Positions 1 through 8,905 of a stretch of DNA of 64,000 nt are shown piece by piece (the first letter of the stretch is position 1; the number at the start of each line of letters is the position of its first letter). The stretch lies in assembly GCA_001898625.1 (NCBI GenBank), contig MKUP01000028.1:1-64000 (forward strand), in the 5' to 3' direction. This stretch comes from Burkholderiales bacterium 67-32 (GTDB taxonomy: Bacteria; Pseudomonadota; Gammaproteobacteria; Burkholderiales; Burkholderiaceae_B). The notes below the pieces were generated by a model, which saw only the letters and a program-made list of their open reading frames with translations, did no database searches and was not told the origin of the DNA. The translations under genes were made by a program, and so were the position numbers.

Positions 1-827
1 CCGCCCCCCGTGGTCGTGATCGTCTCGACCAGGCTGCTCGTGCCGACGTAGGTATAGGTCGTGTCATAAACCTGGGTGCCCGGGCCGACCGACACCCGCG
101 CCCGGCTCAGGCGCGTGTCCCCCGCGGCAAAATAGGTATACGTGACCTGCAGGGTGGTCACGTCCGTGATCCCGTCCGCCCCCTTGGCCACGGTCTTGAG
201 CTGGGAGAGCCGGTCGGTGGCGTCGTAGACCAGCAGCGTCTTTTCGCCCCCCTGCGTGCGCACCTCCGCCAGCAAGCCCTTGGTGTTGTAGACATAGCTG
301 CGGACGTTCCCGTCCGTATCCTGGCCGGAAATGATCCGGCCAGCCTGCGCATGGTCATAGACCTCGCTTTGCCGGCCGGAGCCCTGCGTCCACGTCCAGG
401 TCTGAGTCGCCGCCGCAAAGACCAGGGAATCGTACGCCCCCGCCCCATCCGTGGTCTCGTAGCGCTGCCGCGCCGCCACATAGCGATACAGCGTCTCCGT
501 ACCGTCCCAGTCGACGCGCTTGACCGTGCTACCCGCGGTATTGACCGTGCCCGTCAGGCCCGTGATCCGGCGGGTATCGCCCGTCCGCCAGTCCGGCCCC
601 ACCCCCGTGCCCAGGCTGTTATACGAACGGTACACCGCCGCATCCGGCCCTTGCCCCACCAGCCATTGGTCCTGCGCACCGATCACGAGGTTGCCGTTGG
701 CCGCGTTCACATAGGCCTGGTCCCGCCCTCGACCGAGCTGCGCCTGGCCGAGCTGCCCCAGCCCCCCCAGCACCAGCCCCGACCCTGCCTGGACGCCCAA
801 CCCGCTACCCGTGACGATCGCTACCAT
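1..827 (-). CDS. YD-repeat (Rhs-like) protein, 5' part only
   Basis: The frame is open from an ATG at 827 to the window edge, giving about 275 residues of an N-terminus. A ribosome site (GAGGA) lies about 6 bases before the ATG. From about residue 140 on, segments such as SEVYDHAQAGRII, DTDGNVRSYVYN and KTLLVYDATDRLSQL show the YxxDxxGRL pattern of YD repeats, which build the beta-cage shell of Rhs and insecticidal-toxin-like proteins. The first 50 residues are Gly/Leu/Gln rich with no clear signal peptide. Family knowledge suggests a large surface or secreted polymorphic toxin whose C-terminal warhead would lie to the left of this window. The product's cargo cannot be judged here. Confidence 0.85.
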   Translation of the reverse strand, partial: MVAIVTGSGLGVQAGSGLVLGGLGQLGQAQLGRGRDQAYVNAANGNLVIGAQDQWLVGQGPDAAVYRSYNSLGTGVGPDWRTGDTRRITGLTGTVNTAGSTVKRVDWDGTETLYRYVAARQRYETTDGAGAYDSLVFAAATQTWTWTQGSGRQSEVYDHAQAGRIISGQDTDGNVRSYVYNTKGLLAEVRTQGGEKTLLVYDATDRLSQLKTVAKGADGITDVTTLQVTYTYFAAGDTRLSRARVSVGPGTQVYDTTYTYVGTSSLVETITTTGG

Positions 828-996
828 CGCTTTTCCTCGATCCGAGAACCGGCCGGCAACATGCCCGCTTCTCCTCAAATCAAGTTATCCAGCGATTGCG
901 AAAAAAGTTTAGGCGGTTGGGTTGGGGTATGTACCTAGGCCCACTGCACTCGCCAACGATTGACGTTGCGGGCGCCGTGTTTCATCATTCTCCTAC

Positions 997-1016
997 AATT
1001 CACTAAAAGGTGAATT
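997..1016. promoter_or_regulatory. perfect 7-bp inverted repeat, candidate operator
   Basis: AATTCAC, six-base spacer TAAAAG, GTGAATT. It sits in the 265-base gap between the divergent YD-repeat gene and the Bug receptor, about 77 bases before the receptor ATG. The symmetry suggests a dimeric regulator site; no regulator gene is adjacent, so the ligand is unknown. Confidence 0.45.
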
Positions 1017-1092
1017 AGGCGCGAATGACAAGGTTCGGTCTTCGCGCCGCACCGGTTGCATGCGTATAAAGACACCGCACCAGGAGACAACC

Positions 1093-2073
1093 ATGAACTT
1101 CGTCCGCGCCGCAGCACTCGCTCCGGTATCGTGCCTGATCGCCCTGGCCCATGCGCCGGCCGGCGCCCAGGATGCCGCCTACCCCACCAAGCCCATCCGC
1201 GTGATCGTGCCGTTCACGGCCGGCAGCACGACAGACATCATCGCCCGCGCCATCAGCGACAAGCTCGGCGCCAGCCTGGGCCAGCCGGTGGTGGTCGAGA
1301 ACCGCGCCGGGGCCGGCGGCACCATAGGCGCGGCCCAGGTCGCCCAGGCCGCGCCCGACGGCTACACGATCCTGATCCATTCCTCGTCGCATACGGTCAA
1401 TCCGTCCACCTTCGCCAAGTTGCCGTTCGACACGGTGAAGGACTTCGCGGGCGTGACGCCGATCTCGACGCTGCCCAACGTGCTGGTGATCGCGCCGTCC
1501 AAGAACATCAAGTCGCTGTCGCAATTGCTGTCCACCGCGCGCAGCCGCCCGGGCACGCTCAACTACGCGTCGTCGGGTACCGGCAGCGCCACGCACCTGA
1601 ACGCCGAGCGCTTCCGGCTGCAGGCCAAGATCGACGCCACGCACATTCCTTTCAAGGGTTCGCCCGAGGCCGTGTCCGAGGTCATCAGCGGCCGGGTCGA
1701 CTACTACTTCTCGCCCGTGGCGCCGGTCATCGGCCAGATCAAGGAAGGCCACCTGGTGCCGCTTGCGGTGGGATCGCCGCGCCGCTCCAGCATCCTGCCC
1801 GACGTGCCGACCACGGCGGAAGCGGGCGTGCCAGGGTCCGAGTTCAACTTCTGGATAGGCATGATGGTGCCGTCCAAGACGCCGCGCCCCATCGTCAACA
1901 AGCTGCAGGCCGAGGTCGCCAAGGCCCTGGCCACGGAAGAGGTCAAGACGCGCTTCGCCGCAGTGGGCGCCGATGCCTTCGTGCTGGCGCCCGAGAAGTT
2001 CGATGCCTACATCAAGGATGAAATCGAGTCGAACGCGCAACTCGTGAAGGCGGCGGGCATCGAGCCGATGTAA
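1093..2073 (+). CDS. Bug-family (TctC-like) periplasmic solute receptor
   Basis: A 326-residue protein. I start it at the ATG after AGGAGA (1082-1087) rather than the upstream ATG at 1060, because this gives a clean signal peptide ending near AGAQDAAYP. The motif PTKPIRVIVPF and the later FTAGSTTDIIAR and VVENRAGAGGTIGA are hallmarks of the Bug/tripartite tricarboxylate receptor family, which is greatly expanded in Bordetella. These bind carboxylates in the periplasm. No TctA/TctB membrane genes are adjacent, as is usual for orphan Bug proteins, so the substrate is unknown. It converges on the FMN dehydrogenase gene downstream. Confidence 0.93.
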   Translation: MNFVRAAALAPVSCLIALAHAPAGAQDAAYPTKPIRVIVPFTAGSTTDIIARAISDKLGASLGQPVVVENRAGAGGTIGAAQVAQAAPDGYTILIHSSSHTVNPSTFAKLPFDTVKDFAGVTPISTLPNVLVIAPSKNIKSLSQLLSTARSRPGTLNYASSGTGSATHLNAERFRLQAKIDATHIPFKGSPEAVSEVISGRVDYYFSPVAPVIGQIKEGHLVPLAVGSPRRSSILPDVPTTAEAGVPGSEFNFWIGMMVPSKTPRPIVNKLQAEVAKALATEEVKTRFAAVGADAFVLAPEKFDAYIKDEIESNAQLVKAAGIEPM

Positions 2074-2081
2074 GAGGTGGG

Positions 2082-3197
2082 TCAGGCGGTGGCCGGGTGC
2101 GGCCAGAGCGCGGCGCGGTCGATGTCCCGCAGCGTGCGGCAGCCCGCCAGGGCCATCGCGATCTCGAGCTCGGTGCGCAGCATGTGCAGGACGTGGATGA
2201 CTCCCACCGCGCCGGCCGCCGCCAATCCGTGCATGTAGCCGCGGCCCACCATGACGGCGGTGGCGCCCAGCGCCAGCGCCTTGAAGACGTCGGTGCCGCG
2301 CCGGATGCCGCCATCCATCAGGATGGGGAGGCGGCCGCCCACTTCCGCCGCGATCCAGGGCAGTGCCTCCAGCGTGGCGGGCAGGGTGTCCAGGCCGCGG
2401 CCGCCGTGATTGGACACGACGATGGCGGCGGCGCCGGCCTCGATCGCCAGCCGGGCATCGGCCGGCGCCAGGATGCCCTTGAGCACCAGGGGCAGCCGGG
2501 TGGCCGAGCGCAGCCAGGCGATGTCGTCCCACGACGGCGCGCCATCGAGCGTGCCGCTGCCGAAGATGGCGCTTTCCCCGGCCCGCGCCACCGCGCCCGC
2601 CATGGGGCGCATGCCCCGCAGGTTGACGGCCTCGACATCCGGCGGCAGGCCGAAGCCCAGCCGCTGTTCGCGGTTGCGCACGCCGTTGACGGGCGCATCC
2701 ACCGTGACCACCAGCGCGCGATAGCCGGCGGCCTCGGCGCGCCGGACCAGCCGCAGGGTGTCGTCGCGCTCGCGCTGGAAATAGAGCTGGAACCACAGCG
2801 GCGCTTCGGCCGTGCGCGCCATGTCCTCGAGTCCGACACTCGATTGCGTGCTGGCCACCATCACCGTCTTCATGGCGGATGCCGCCAGCACGCTGGCCAG
2901 TTCGCCCTGTGGGTGGACCAGTTTCTGGTAGGCCACCGGGGCGAGCAGGATGGGGAAGGGCAACGGCGTGCCCAGCAGCTCGAGTCCGGTGCCGCCGCCC
3001 GTCAGGTCGCGCAGCACGCGGGGCTGTATGCGTACGCGCGCGTAGGCCTCGCGGTTGGCGCGCAGCGTGTGTTCGTCGGCCGCGCCGCCCGACAGGTAGG
3101 CCCAGGCGGCATCGCTCATGCGCTCTCGCGCGTAGTCCTCGTAGTCGGCCACGGCGGCGATCTGCGGGGGGATCTGCGTCAGGGGAGGCAGGGGCAT
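2082..3197 (-). CDS. FMN-dependent alpha-hydroxy acid dehydrogenase (LldD/glycolate oxidase family)
   Basis: 371 residues, usual family length, a TIM-barrel flavoenzyme oxidising an L-2-hydroxy acid to the keto acid. Visible signatures are FPILLAPVAYQKLVHP (about 81-96), the lysine in VLKGI (240) and the active-site motif SNHGGRGLD with His264 and Arg267, followed by the phosphate-binding MDGGIRRGTDVFKALALGA. The specific substrate (lactate, glycolate, mandelate) cannot be told from sequence. It lies just downstream of the PKHD hydroxylase on the same strand with 19 bases between them, so they may be co-transcribed. Confidence 0.9.
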   Translation of the reverse strand: MPLPPLTQIPPQIAAVADYEDYARERMSDAAWAYLSGGAADEHTLRANREAYARVRIQPRVLRDLTGGGTGLELLGTPLPFPILLAPVAYQKLVHPQGELASVLAASAMKTVMVASTQSSVGLEDMARTAEAPLWFQLYFQRERDDTLRLVRRAEAAGYRALVVTVDAPVNGVRNREQRLGFGLPPDVEAVNLRGMRPMAGAVARAGESAIFGSGTLDGAPSWDDIAWLRSATRLPLVLKGILAPADARLAIEAGAAAIVVSNHGGRGLDTLPATLEALPWIAAEVGGRLPILMDGGIRRGTDVFKALALGATAVMVGRGYMHGLAAAGAVGVIHVLHMLRTELEIAMALAGCRTLRDIDRAALWPHPATA

Positions 3198-3216
3198 GTC
3201 GGCTCCGGGCGCCCGC

Positions 3217-3897
3217 TCAGGTCTGCGACCATTGCCGCAACAGGTTGTGATAGATGCCCGTCAACTGGACCACGGCATCGCTGCCCGGAACTTCCCGCGA
3301 CAGCTGCTGGATGGCCGTGTCCATGCGGTACAGCGTTTCGCGCCGGGTTTCGTCGCCCACCAGGCTCTGCACCCAGAAGAAGGCCGAGACACGGGCGCCG
3401 CGAGTAACGGGGGTGACCCGGTGCAGGCTGGTGCCGGGATAGAGCACGAGGTGGCCGGCGGGCAGCTTGACGCGGTGGGCCCCGTAGGTGTCCTCGACCA
3501 CCAGCTCGCCGCCGTCGTAGTCTTCCGGCGGAGTCAGGAACAGGGTGGCCGAGATGTCGGTGCGCACACGGTGGGCGCTGCCGGGCAGGCTGCGGATGGC
3601 GTTGTCGATGTGGTTGCCGTAGTTGCCGCCGCCTTCGTAGCGGTTGAAGGCGGGCGGCAGCACCTTGAGCGGCAGCGTGGCGGAAATGAACAGCGGGTTG
3701 GCGCCCAGCGCATCCAGGACCAGGTTGCCCAGTTGCGCGCCCAGCGGGTCGTCGGCGGCCAGTTGCTGGTTGTGCTTGGCCTGGACCGCCATGTGCCCGG
3801 CCGTGGCGCGGCCATCGACCCAGGCGGCACCCGCCAGCGCCTGCCGGCAGTGCGCCACCTGCTCGGCCGTCAGCACGTCGGGAAGGGTCAACATCAT
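3217..3897 (-). CDS. PKHD-type Fe(II)/2-oxoglutarate hydroxylase (PiuC-like)
   Basis: 226 residues when started at the first Met of MMLTLPDVL; the ATG at 3927 would add ten unlikely residues. GAGG upstream supports this start. The double-stranded beta-helix iron ligands are visible as HID in GNHIDNAIR and the distal His in SLHRVTPV, followed by the 2-oxoglutarate Arg in [10 protein letters not shown]. This family is often linked to siderophore receptors and is iron-regulated in pseudomonads, but no receptor lies next to it here. The substrate is unknown. Confidence 0.88.
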   Translation of the reverse strand: MMLTLPDVLTAEQVAHCRQALAGAAWVDGRATAGHMAVQAKHNQQLAADDPLGAQLGNLVLDALGANPLFISATLPLKVLPPAFNRYEGGGNYGNHIDNAIRSLPGSAHRVRTDISATLFLTPPEDYDGGELVVEDTYGAHRVKLPAGHLVLYPGTSLHRVTPVTRGARVSAFFWVQSLVGDETRRETLYRMDTAIQQLSREVPGSDAVVQLTGIYHNLLRQWSQT

Positions 3898-3959
3898 GGC
3901 GGAGTATCCTCGTGAGTATCCCGGCAAGTTTACCCTTGCCGCCCAACCAGGAGCCCCGC

Positions 3960-5282
3960 ATGGCCGCCGATATGCCCGATCTGCAATCCCTCTGGATGCC
4001 TTTCACCGCCAATCGCCAGTTCAAGGCCGCGCCCCGGCTGCTGGTGTCGGCCAAGGGCATGTACTACACCGATGCCGATGGCCACCGGCTCCTGGACGGC
4101 ACGGCCGGCTTGTGGTGCTGCAACGCCGGGCATGGGCGCGAGGAGATCATCGAAGCCGTGCATGCGCAGATGCGCACGCTGGACTATGCACCGCCTTTCC
4201 AGATGGGGCATCCGCTGGCTTTCGAGGCGGCGCGGCGGCTGGCCGCGCTGATGCCGGCGGGCCTGGACCGCATCTTCTTCACGAACTCGGGGTCCGAGTC
4301 GGTCGACACCGCGCTCAAGATCGTGCTGGCCTACCACCGCGCGCGCGGCGAAGGCCAGCGCATGCGTTTCATCGGCCGCGAGCGGGGTTATCACGGCGTG
4401 GGGTTCGGCGGCATGTCGGTGGGCGGCATCGGCACCAACCGCAAGGCCTATGCGGGCAACCTGATGCCGGGCGTGGATCACCTGCCGGCCACGCTGAACA
4501 TCGCCGAGGCGGCGTATTCGCGCGGGCAGCCGGCCTGGGGCGCGCACCTGGCCGAAGAACTGGAACGGCTGCTGGCCTTGCACGATCCTTCCACGGTGGC
4601 GGGGGTCATCGTCGAGCCCATGGCCGGTTCGGCGGGCGTGATCGTGCCGCCGGTCGGCTACCTGGAACGCCTGCGCGAGCTGTGCACGCGCCACGGCATA
4701 CCGCTGATCTTCGATGAAGTGATCACAGCCTTCGGCCGGCTGGGCGCGGCCACCGCGGCGCAGCGCTTCGGGGTGACGCCGGATCTGCTGACGATGGCCA
4801 AGGGCGTCAACAATGCCGCCATCCCCATGGGCGCGGTAGCAGTGTCGCGGGAGATCCACGACACGATCATGGCGGCGGGGCCGGGCAACGCGATCGAGCT
4901 TTTCCACGGCTACACCTATTCGGGACATCCCGCCGCGGCGGCGGCCGCGGTGGCCACGCTCGACCTGTACGAGAAGGAAGGGCTGTTCGCGCGGGCGGCA
5001 AGGCTGGAGCCGGTATTCGAGTCGGCGGTGCATGGCCTGCGGGGAGCGCCGCACGTGAAGGACATCCGCAACATCGGGATGGCGGCCGCGATCGAACTCG
5101 AGCCGCGCGCCGGACAGCCGGGCGCACGCGCCTACGAGGCGTTCCTGGCCTGCCTGAAGGCAGGCGTGCTCGTGCGCTTCACCGGCGACATCCTGGCCTT
5201 CTCGCCCCCGCTCATCATCGACGAAGAGCAGATAGGCGCGCTGTTTTCCGTGGTGAAGACCGCGCTGAATTCCCTGGACTAA
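3960..5282 (+). CDS. class III aminotransferase (omega-amino acid:pyruvate type)
   Basis: 440 residues, PLP-dependent. The start follows CAGGAG at about 3948-3953. The N-terminal [12 protein letters not shown] pattern is characteristic of omega-amino acid:pyruvate transaminases, which use beta-alanine or similar amines. Fold-type I landmarks are [14 protein letters not shown], the PLP aspartate in [11 protein letters not shown] and the Schiff-base lysine in [15 protein letters not shown]. It is divergent from the PKHD hydroxylase, with start codons about 60 bases apart, and is followed by a dispersed GC-rich repeat directly after the stop. Confidence 0.9.
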   Translation: MAADMPDLQSLWMPFTANRQFKAAPRLLVSAKGMYYTDADGHRLLDGTAGLWCCNAGHGREEIIEAVHAQMRTLDYAPPFQMGHPLAFEAARRLAALMPAGLDRIFFTNSGSESVDTALKIVLAYHRARGEGQRMRFIGRERGYHGVGFGGMSVGGIGTNRKAYAGNLMPGVDHLPATLNIAEAAYSRGQPAWGAHLAEELERLLALHDPSTVAGVIVEPMAGSAGVIVPPVGYLERLRELCTRHGIPLIFDEVITAFGRLGAATAAQRFGVTPDLLTMAKGVNNAAIPMGAVAVSREIHDTIMAAGPGNAIELFHGYTYSGHPAAAAAAVATLDLYEKEGLFARAARLEPVFESAVHGLRGAPHVKDIRNIGMAAAIELEPRAGQPGARAYEAFLACLKAGVLVRFTGDILAFSPPLIIDEEQIGALFSVVKTALNSLD

Positions 5283-5360
5283 CCAGGGCGCCGCGGATCC
5301 GGCTTTGCCGGTCCGCCAGCGCCGCCCCCTGGGGGGCGCCCGCAAGGGCGTAGGGGGGGC
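5283..5360. repeat. dispersed intergenic repeat, family A, copy 1
   Basis: About 78 bases with the same skeleton as copies at 25407-25485 and 36762-36843: GCGGATCCGGCT, GCCGGTCCGCCAG, a C-run/G-run hairpin (CCCCCTGGGGGG) and AGGGCGTAGGGGG. The copy begins immediately after the aminotransferase stop. Long hairpin capacity suggests a REP-like 3' element. Confidence 0.85.
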
Positions 5361-5370
5361 TAACTACTCT

Positions 5371-6006
5371 CTAGCTATAGTCGGGTTGCTTGGCCGGCAC
5401 AGCTTGCTGGAACGCCGGCTGCTGCTGGCAGTGCTCGTACACCGCCATCACGCGGGGGTAGGCCGCGGTGTCGCAGCCCATGCGCTGGGCGTTGCCGACC
5501 TGGGGAACCAGGCAGCAATCGGCCAGCGTGGGAGCGTTGCCGAAGCAGTACGGGCCGGAGCCGTGCGCCTGCAACAAGCGTTCGACGGCGGCCAGGCCGT
5601 CCTGGATCCAGTGGTCGTACCAGGCTTTCTTCTGTTCCTCGGTGACGCCGATGACGTCGGTGAGGTACTTCAGGATGCGCAGGTTGTTGACCGGATGGAT
5701 GTCGCAGGCGATGGCCAGGGCCACTTCCAGCACGCGGGCGCGCTGCATCGTGTCCTGGGGGATCAGGCGCGGCTCGGGGTAGGTGGCGTCGAGGTAGTCG
5801 AGGATGGCCAGCGACTGCCCCAGTTGCACCTCGCCGTCGACCAGCAGCGGGACGTTGGCCGAGGGGTTCCTGGCCACGTAGTCCGCCGCGCGGTGTTCCA
5901 GCTTGCGGATGTTGACGCCGTGGTACTCGTAGGCCAGGCCCTTGAGCGCCAGCGCGATGCGGACCCGGTACGAGGTCGAACTGTTGAAGAAACTGTAGAG
6001 TTCCAT
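5371..6006 (-). CDS. nagL: maleylpyruvate/maleylacetoacetate isomerase (zeta-class GST)
   Basis: 211 residues with the zeta-class signature SSTSYRVRIALALKG near the N-terminus and NPSANVPLLVDG for glutathione binding; the C-terminal helical domain contains CDIHPVNNLRIL. The enzyme isomerises cis to trans ring-fission products with glutathione. The family name alone would allow tyrosine degradation (maiA), but the adjacent fumarylpyruvate hydrolase and gentisate dioxygenase point to maleylpyruvate in the gentisate pathway. It is last in that operon, 16 bases after the hydrolase. Confidence 0.9.
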   Translation of the reverse strand: MELYSFFNSSTSYRVRIALALKGLAYEYHGVNIRKLEHRAADYVARNPSANVPLLVDGEVQLGQSLAILDYLDATYPEPRLIPQDTMQRARVLEVALAIACDIHPVNNLRILKYLTDVIGVTEEQKKAWYDHWIQDGLAAVERLLQAHGSGPYCFGNAPTLADCCLVPQVGNAQRMGCDTAAYPRVMAVYEHCQQQPAFQQAVPAKQPDYS

Positions 6007-6022
6007 GTCGGCTCGTCCGGCC

Positions 6023-6721
6023 TCAGACCACGCGGACCTTCAGTTCGCCCAGGCCGGCCACGCCGCCTTCCATCAGGTCGCCCTTGACCACGGGGCCCAC
6101 GCCTTCGGGGGTGCCCGTGAAAATCAGGTCGCCCGGTTCCAGGCGGAAGTACTTGGACAGGTAGGCCACCGTTTCCGCGATCGACCAGATCAGCTTGGAG
6201 GTGTCGCTGCGCTGCTTGTCCTGGCCGTTGACCTTGAGCCACAGCTCGGCCTTGTCCATGTCGCCGACGTCGGCGGCCCTGTGCAGGGGCGCGGTGGGCG
6301 CGCCCTGGTCGAAGGCCTTGCCGAGTTCCCAGGGGCGGCCGACTTCGCGCATCTTGATCTGCAGGTCGCGGCGGGTCATGTCCAGGCCGACGGCGTAGCC
6401 CCAGACGTGGTCCAGCGCCTGTTCGACGGCGATGTTGGAACCGGCCTTGCCGATGGCGGCGACCAGTTCGATCTCGTAGTGGAAGTTCGAGGTTTCGGAC
6501 GGGTAGGGCAGGTCCAGGGTCGTGCCATAGGGCACGGCCACCACGGCGTCGGCCGGCTTGCAGAAGAAGAACGGCGGTTCGCGGTCGGGGTCGAAGCCCA
6601 TTTCGCGCGCGTGGGCGGCGTAGTTGCGGCCGACGCAGTAGACGCGGCGCACGGGGAATTGTTCGTTGCTGCCGACGACGGGCAGCGCGGTGACCGCTTC
6701 GGGTTGGAAGACGTACGACAT
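6023..6721 (-). CDS. nagK: fumarylpyruvate hydrolase (FAA hydrolase family)
   Basis: 232 residues of the fumarylacetoacetase fold. Visible are [26 protein letters not shown], the metal-binding Glu residues in [13 protein letters not shown] and the C-terminal [12 protein letters not shown]. It splits fumarylpyruvate into fumarate and pyruvate as the last step of gentisate catabolism. It is the middle gene of the three-gene unit, preceded by the dioxygenase. Confidence 0.9.
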   Translation of the reverse strand: MSYVFQPEAVTALPVVGSNEQFPVRRVYCVGRNYAAHAREMGFDPDREPPFFFCKPADAVVAVPYGTTLDLPYPSETSNFHYEIELVAAIGKAGSNIAVEQALDHVWGYAVGLDMTRRDLQIKMREVGRPWELGKAFDQGAPTAPLHRAADVGDMDKAELWLKVNGQDKQRSDTSKLIWSIAETVAYLSKYFRLEPGDLIFTGTPEGVGPVVKGDLMEGGVAGLGELKVRVV

Positions 6722-6757
6722 GGGCGGGTAACCTTTGGTGGAGGGATGGAAAAAGGA

Positions 6758-7810
6758 TCAGGCGATGCGCTCTTCGCGCAGCAGCCCCAGCGCGGCCTGC
6801 ACCGGACGATCAGAATAGCTGAAGAGCACCGCGTCTTCGAGCGCGGCCAGTTGCACCGGCTTCCACGGCGGGACGGAGAACACGTCGCGCGGCCCGAACT
6901 GGAAGACGTCGTCGCCGATGCGCACGCTGCCCTGGCCTTCGACCACGCTGAACACGGTGGAGTCCGAGGTGCGGTAGGTCTTGCCCTGGAAGCCGGCCGG
7001 CAGCCACTGCATGAAGGTCGCCATGGTGGGCATGGGGTAGCCGCCGGTGGCCGGGTTCACGTAGCGCAGCTTGACGCCGTCCCAGGGGTCGAGTTCGCCG
7101 CGGCGCGCCAACTGGTCGAGGGCCTCGCGCGAGCGTTCGTAGGGATAGTTGAAGATGGGCGAGGACGTGCCGCTGAAGGTGTGGCGCACCGGCGCCATGT
7201 TGTGGCCGTAGCGGGCGAAGCTGTCGCCCTCGGGGCGCATGACGGGCTGCGAGGCCTCGGGATAGTTTTCGGCGAAGCCGGCGTCCAGCGAGCGCAGCAG
7301 CGGGATGTCCAGGCCGTCGAGCCACACCACCGGCTCGCCGCCTTCGGCCTCGGTGGGGTTGCCGTGGTCGTGCCAGGTCCAGGACGGCGTGATGATGAAA
7401 TCACCGGGATGCATGGTGGTGCGTTCGCCGTTGACCGCCGTGTAGGCGCCCTTGCCTTCGACGATGAAGCGCAGGGCGGACTGGGTATGGCGGTGGCTGG
7501 GGGCGATCTCGCCGGGCAGGATCAGCTGCAGGCCCGCGTAGAGCGTCTGGGTGATGGCCGACTGGCCTTTCAGGCCGGGGTTCTCCAGGATCAGTACCCG
7601 GCGCACGGCTTCCTCGGCGCTGATGATGGAGCCCGATTCCATGACGTCGGCGCGCAGCTTCTCGTATTTCCAGATCGCGGGCACGCATTGCGGCTGCGGC
7701 TGGGGCGGGACGAGGGTGTGCAGGGATTCCCAGAGGGGGCTCAGGTTCTTCTGCGCGATGCGGTCGTAGTAATCGCGGCGCGCGGCATCGGGAGCGGTCT
7801 TGTCGAGCAT
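6758..7810 (-). CDS. gtdA: gentisate 1,2-dioxygenase
   Basis: 350 residues from the ATG at 7810, which has GGAGA seven bases upstream; an ATG at 7891 would give an unsupported 27-residue extension. The bicupin fold shows Fe(II) ligands His106 and His108 in APSHRHTQS and His147/His149 in TWHDHGNP, with a second cupin around [14 protein letters not shown]. It opens the gentisate ring to maleylpyruvate. With the two downstream genes it forms a complete gentisate to fumarate plus pyruvate route. No regulator gene is adjacent; an inverted repeat upstream is a candidate operator. Confidence 0.93.
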   Translation of the reverse strand: MLDKTAPDAARRDYYDRIAQKNLSPLWESLHTLVPPQPQPQCVPAIWKYEKLRADVMESGSIISAEEAVRRVLILENPGLKGQSAITQTLYAGLQLILPGEIAPSHRHTQSALRFIVEGKGAYTAVNGERTTMHPGDFIITPSWTWHDHGNPTEAEGGEPVVWLDGLDIPLLRSLDAGFAENYPEASQPVMRPEGDSFARYGHNMAPVRHTFSGTSSPIFNYPYERSREALDQLARRGELDPWDGVKLRYVNPATGGYPMPTMATFMQWLPAGFQGKTYRTSDSTVFSVVEGQGSVRIGDDVFQFGPRDVFSVPPWKPVQLAALEDAVLFSYSDRPVQAALGLLREERIA

Positions 7811-7915
7811 GGATGTCTCCGTGTCTGGCGGAATGGTGCGGAGTGCCCCCGCAGCCGTGGTTTCGGCCATTGTATGCGTCGAGGTATGCAAAACGATATG
7901 AAATTATCTTATCAA

Positions 7916-7935
7916 CCATATCAATAAAAATATGG
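7916..7935. promoter_or_regulatory. inverted repeat upstream of the gentisate operon
   Basis: CCATAT, eight-base spacer, ATATGG in an AT-rich island (7890-7935) inside otherwise GC-rich sequence, about 105 bases before the dioxygenase start and 90 before the divergent Anbu gene. A candidate regulator site or promoter region shared by the divergent genes. Confidence 0.4.
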
Positions 7936-8022
7936 CTTGAGGGAGGAGAGCCTGCTCATCCATGCACCAACCGGAAGGCCGGGACTAGAATCGTCGATGA
8001 TGCCGACCAGCGTGAGCCCCCT

Positions 8023-8892
8023 ATGACCTATTGTGTGGCGACGCGCGTGGACCAGGGCCTGGTGTTCCTGGCGGATACGCGTACCAACGCGGGCGTGGAC
8101 CACGTCAGCACCTTCCGCAAGATGACCGTGTTCGAGCAGCCCGGCGAGCGCGTCATGGTGCTGCTGACCGCCGGCAACCTGGCGTTGACCCAGTCGGTCG
8201 CGCAGCTCCTGTCACAGCCGTCCGACCCGGACCTGCTCACGCCATGGAACGTGCCCAACATGTTCGAGGCAGCCTGCCTGGTGGGGCGGGCGGTGCGCGA
8301 AGTCCATCGGATGCACGGTGGCGCGCTGAACGATTTCAACATCGAGTTCAATTGCAGCTTCCTGCTGGGCGGCCAGATCCGGGGGCAGCCCATGCGGCTG
8401 TTCCAGGTCTACGCGGCGGGCAATTTCATCGAGGCCTCGACCATGAGCCCGTACTTCCAGATCGGCGAGGCCAAGTACGGCAAGCCCATCCTGGACCGCG
8501 TGCTGACGCCGTCGATGCCGCTGGACGAGGCGGCCAAGTGCGCGCTGATCTCGATGGACTCCACGCTGCGCTCCAACGTGTCGGTCGGCCTGCCGCTGGA
8601 CCTGCTGGTGTACGAGAAGGACAGCCTGCGCGTGACCAAGTTCGCGCTGATCGACCACGACAATGACTACTTCAGGATGATCCATTCGTCGTGGGGCGAG
8701 CGGCTCCGGCAGGTGTTCGCCGAGATCCCCGACCCGCAGTGGGCGCCGGTCTCGGCGCTACCCCTGGGCAAATCGCCGATGCGTTCCGAACCGCCGCTGG
8801 CGGCGGGGCACGGTCCCTACAAGTCGGTGCACGAGCCTGCCTCGGCGCAGACCCTGGCGCAGGCGCAGGGCGGGCAGGCCGAGCCGGATTAG
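8023..8892 (+). CDS. Anbu-type proteasome-like Ntn hydrolase
   Basis: 289 residues starting at ATG 8023. The opening MTYCVATRVDQGLVFLADTRT and the downstream FNCSFLLGGQ and LFQVYAAGNFIEAS match the Anbu (ancestral beta-subunit) branch related to HslV and the 20S proteasome; Thr2 would be the N-terminal nucleophile after Met removal. The last about 45 residues are low-complexity Ala/Gly/Gln. Anbu genes are usually beside a transglutaminase-like protease, an alpha-E protein and an ATP-grasp protein; none is here. Substrate and role are unknown. Confidence 0.85.
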   Translation: MTYCVATRVDQGLVFLADTRTNAGVDHVSTFRKMTVFEQPGERVMVLLTAGNLALTQSVAQLLSQPSDPDLLTPWNVPNMFEAACLVGRAVREVHRMHGGALNDFNIEFNCSFLLGGQIRGQPMRLFQVYAAGNFIEASTMSPYFQIGEAKYGKPILDRVLTPSMPLDEAAKCALISMDSTLRSNVSVGLPLDLLVYEKDSLRVTKFALIDHDNDYFRMIHSSWGERLRQVFAEIPDPQWAPVSALPLGKSPMRSEPPLAAGHGPYKSVHEPASAQTLAQAQGGQAEPD

Positions 8893-8905
8893 CGGGGAAC
8901 CGGCC

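Noticed and set aside
1015-2796. Long antisense reading frames opposite the Bug receptor and the FMN dehydrogenase, and similar ones opposite most genes
   Set aside because: High GC makes long shadow frames; the products are Arg/Ala/Gly/Pro-rich with no motifs, while the opposite strand encodes clear protein families.
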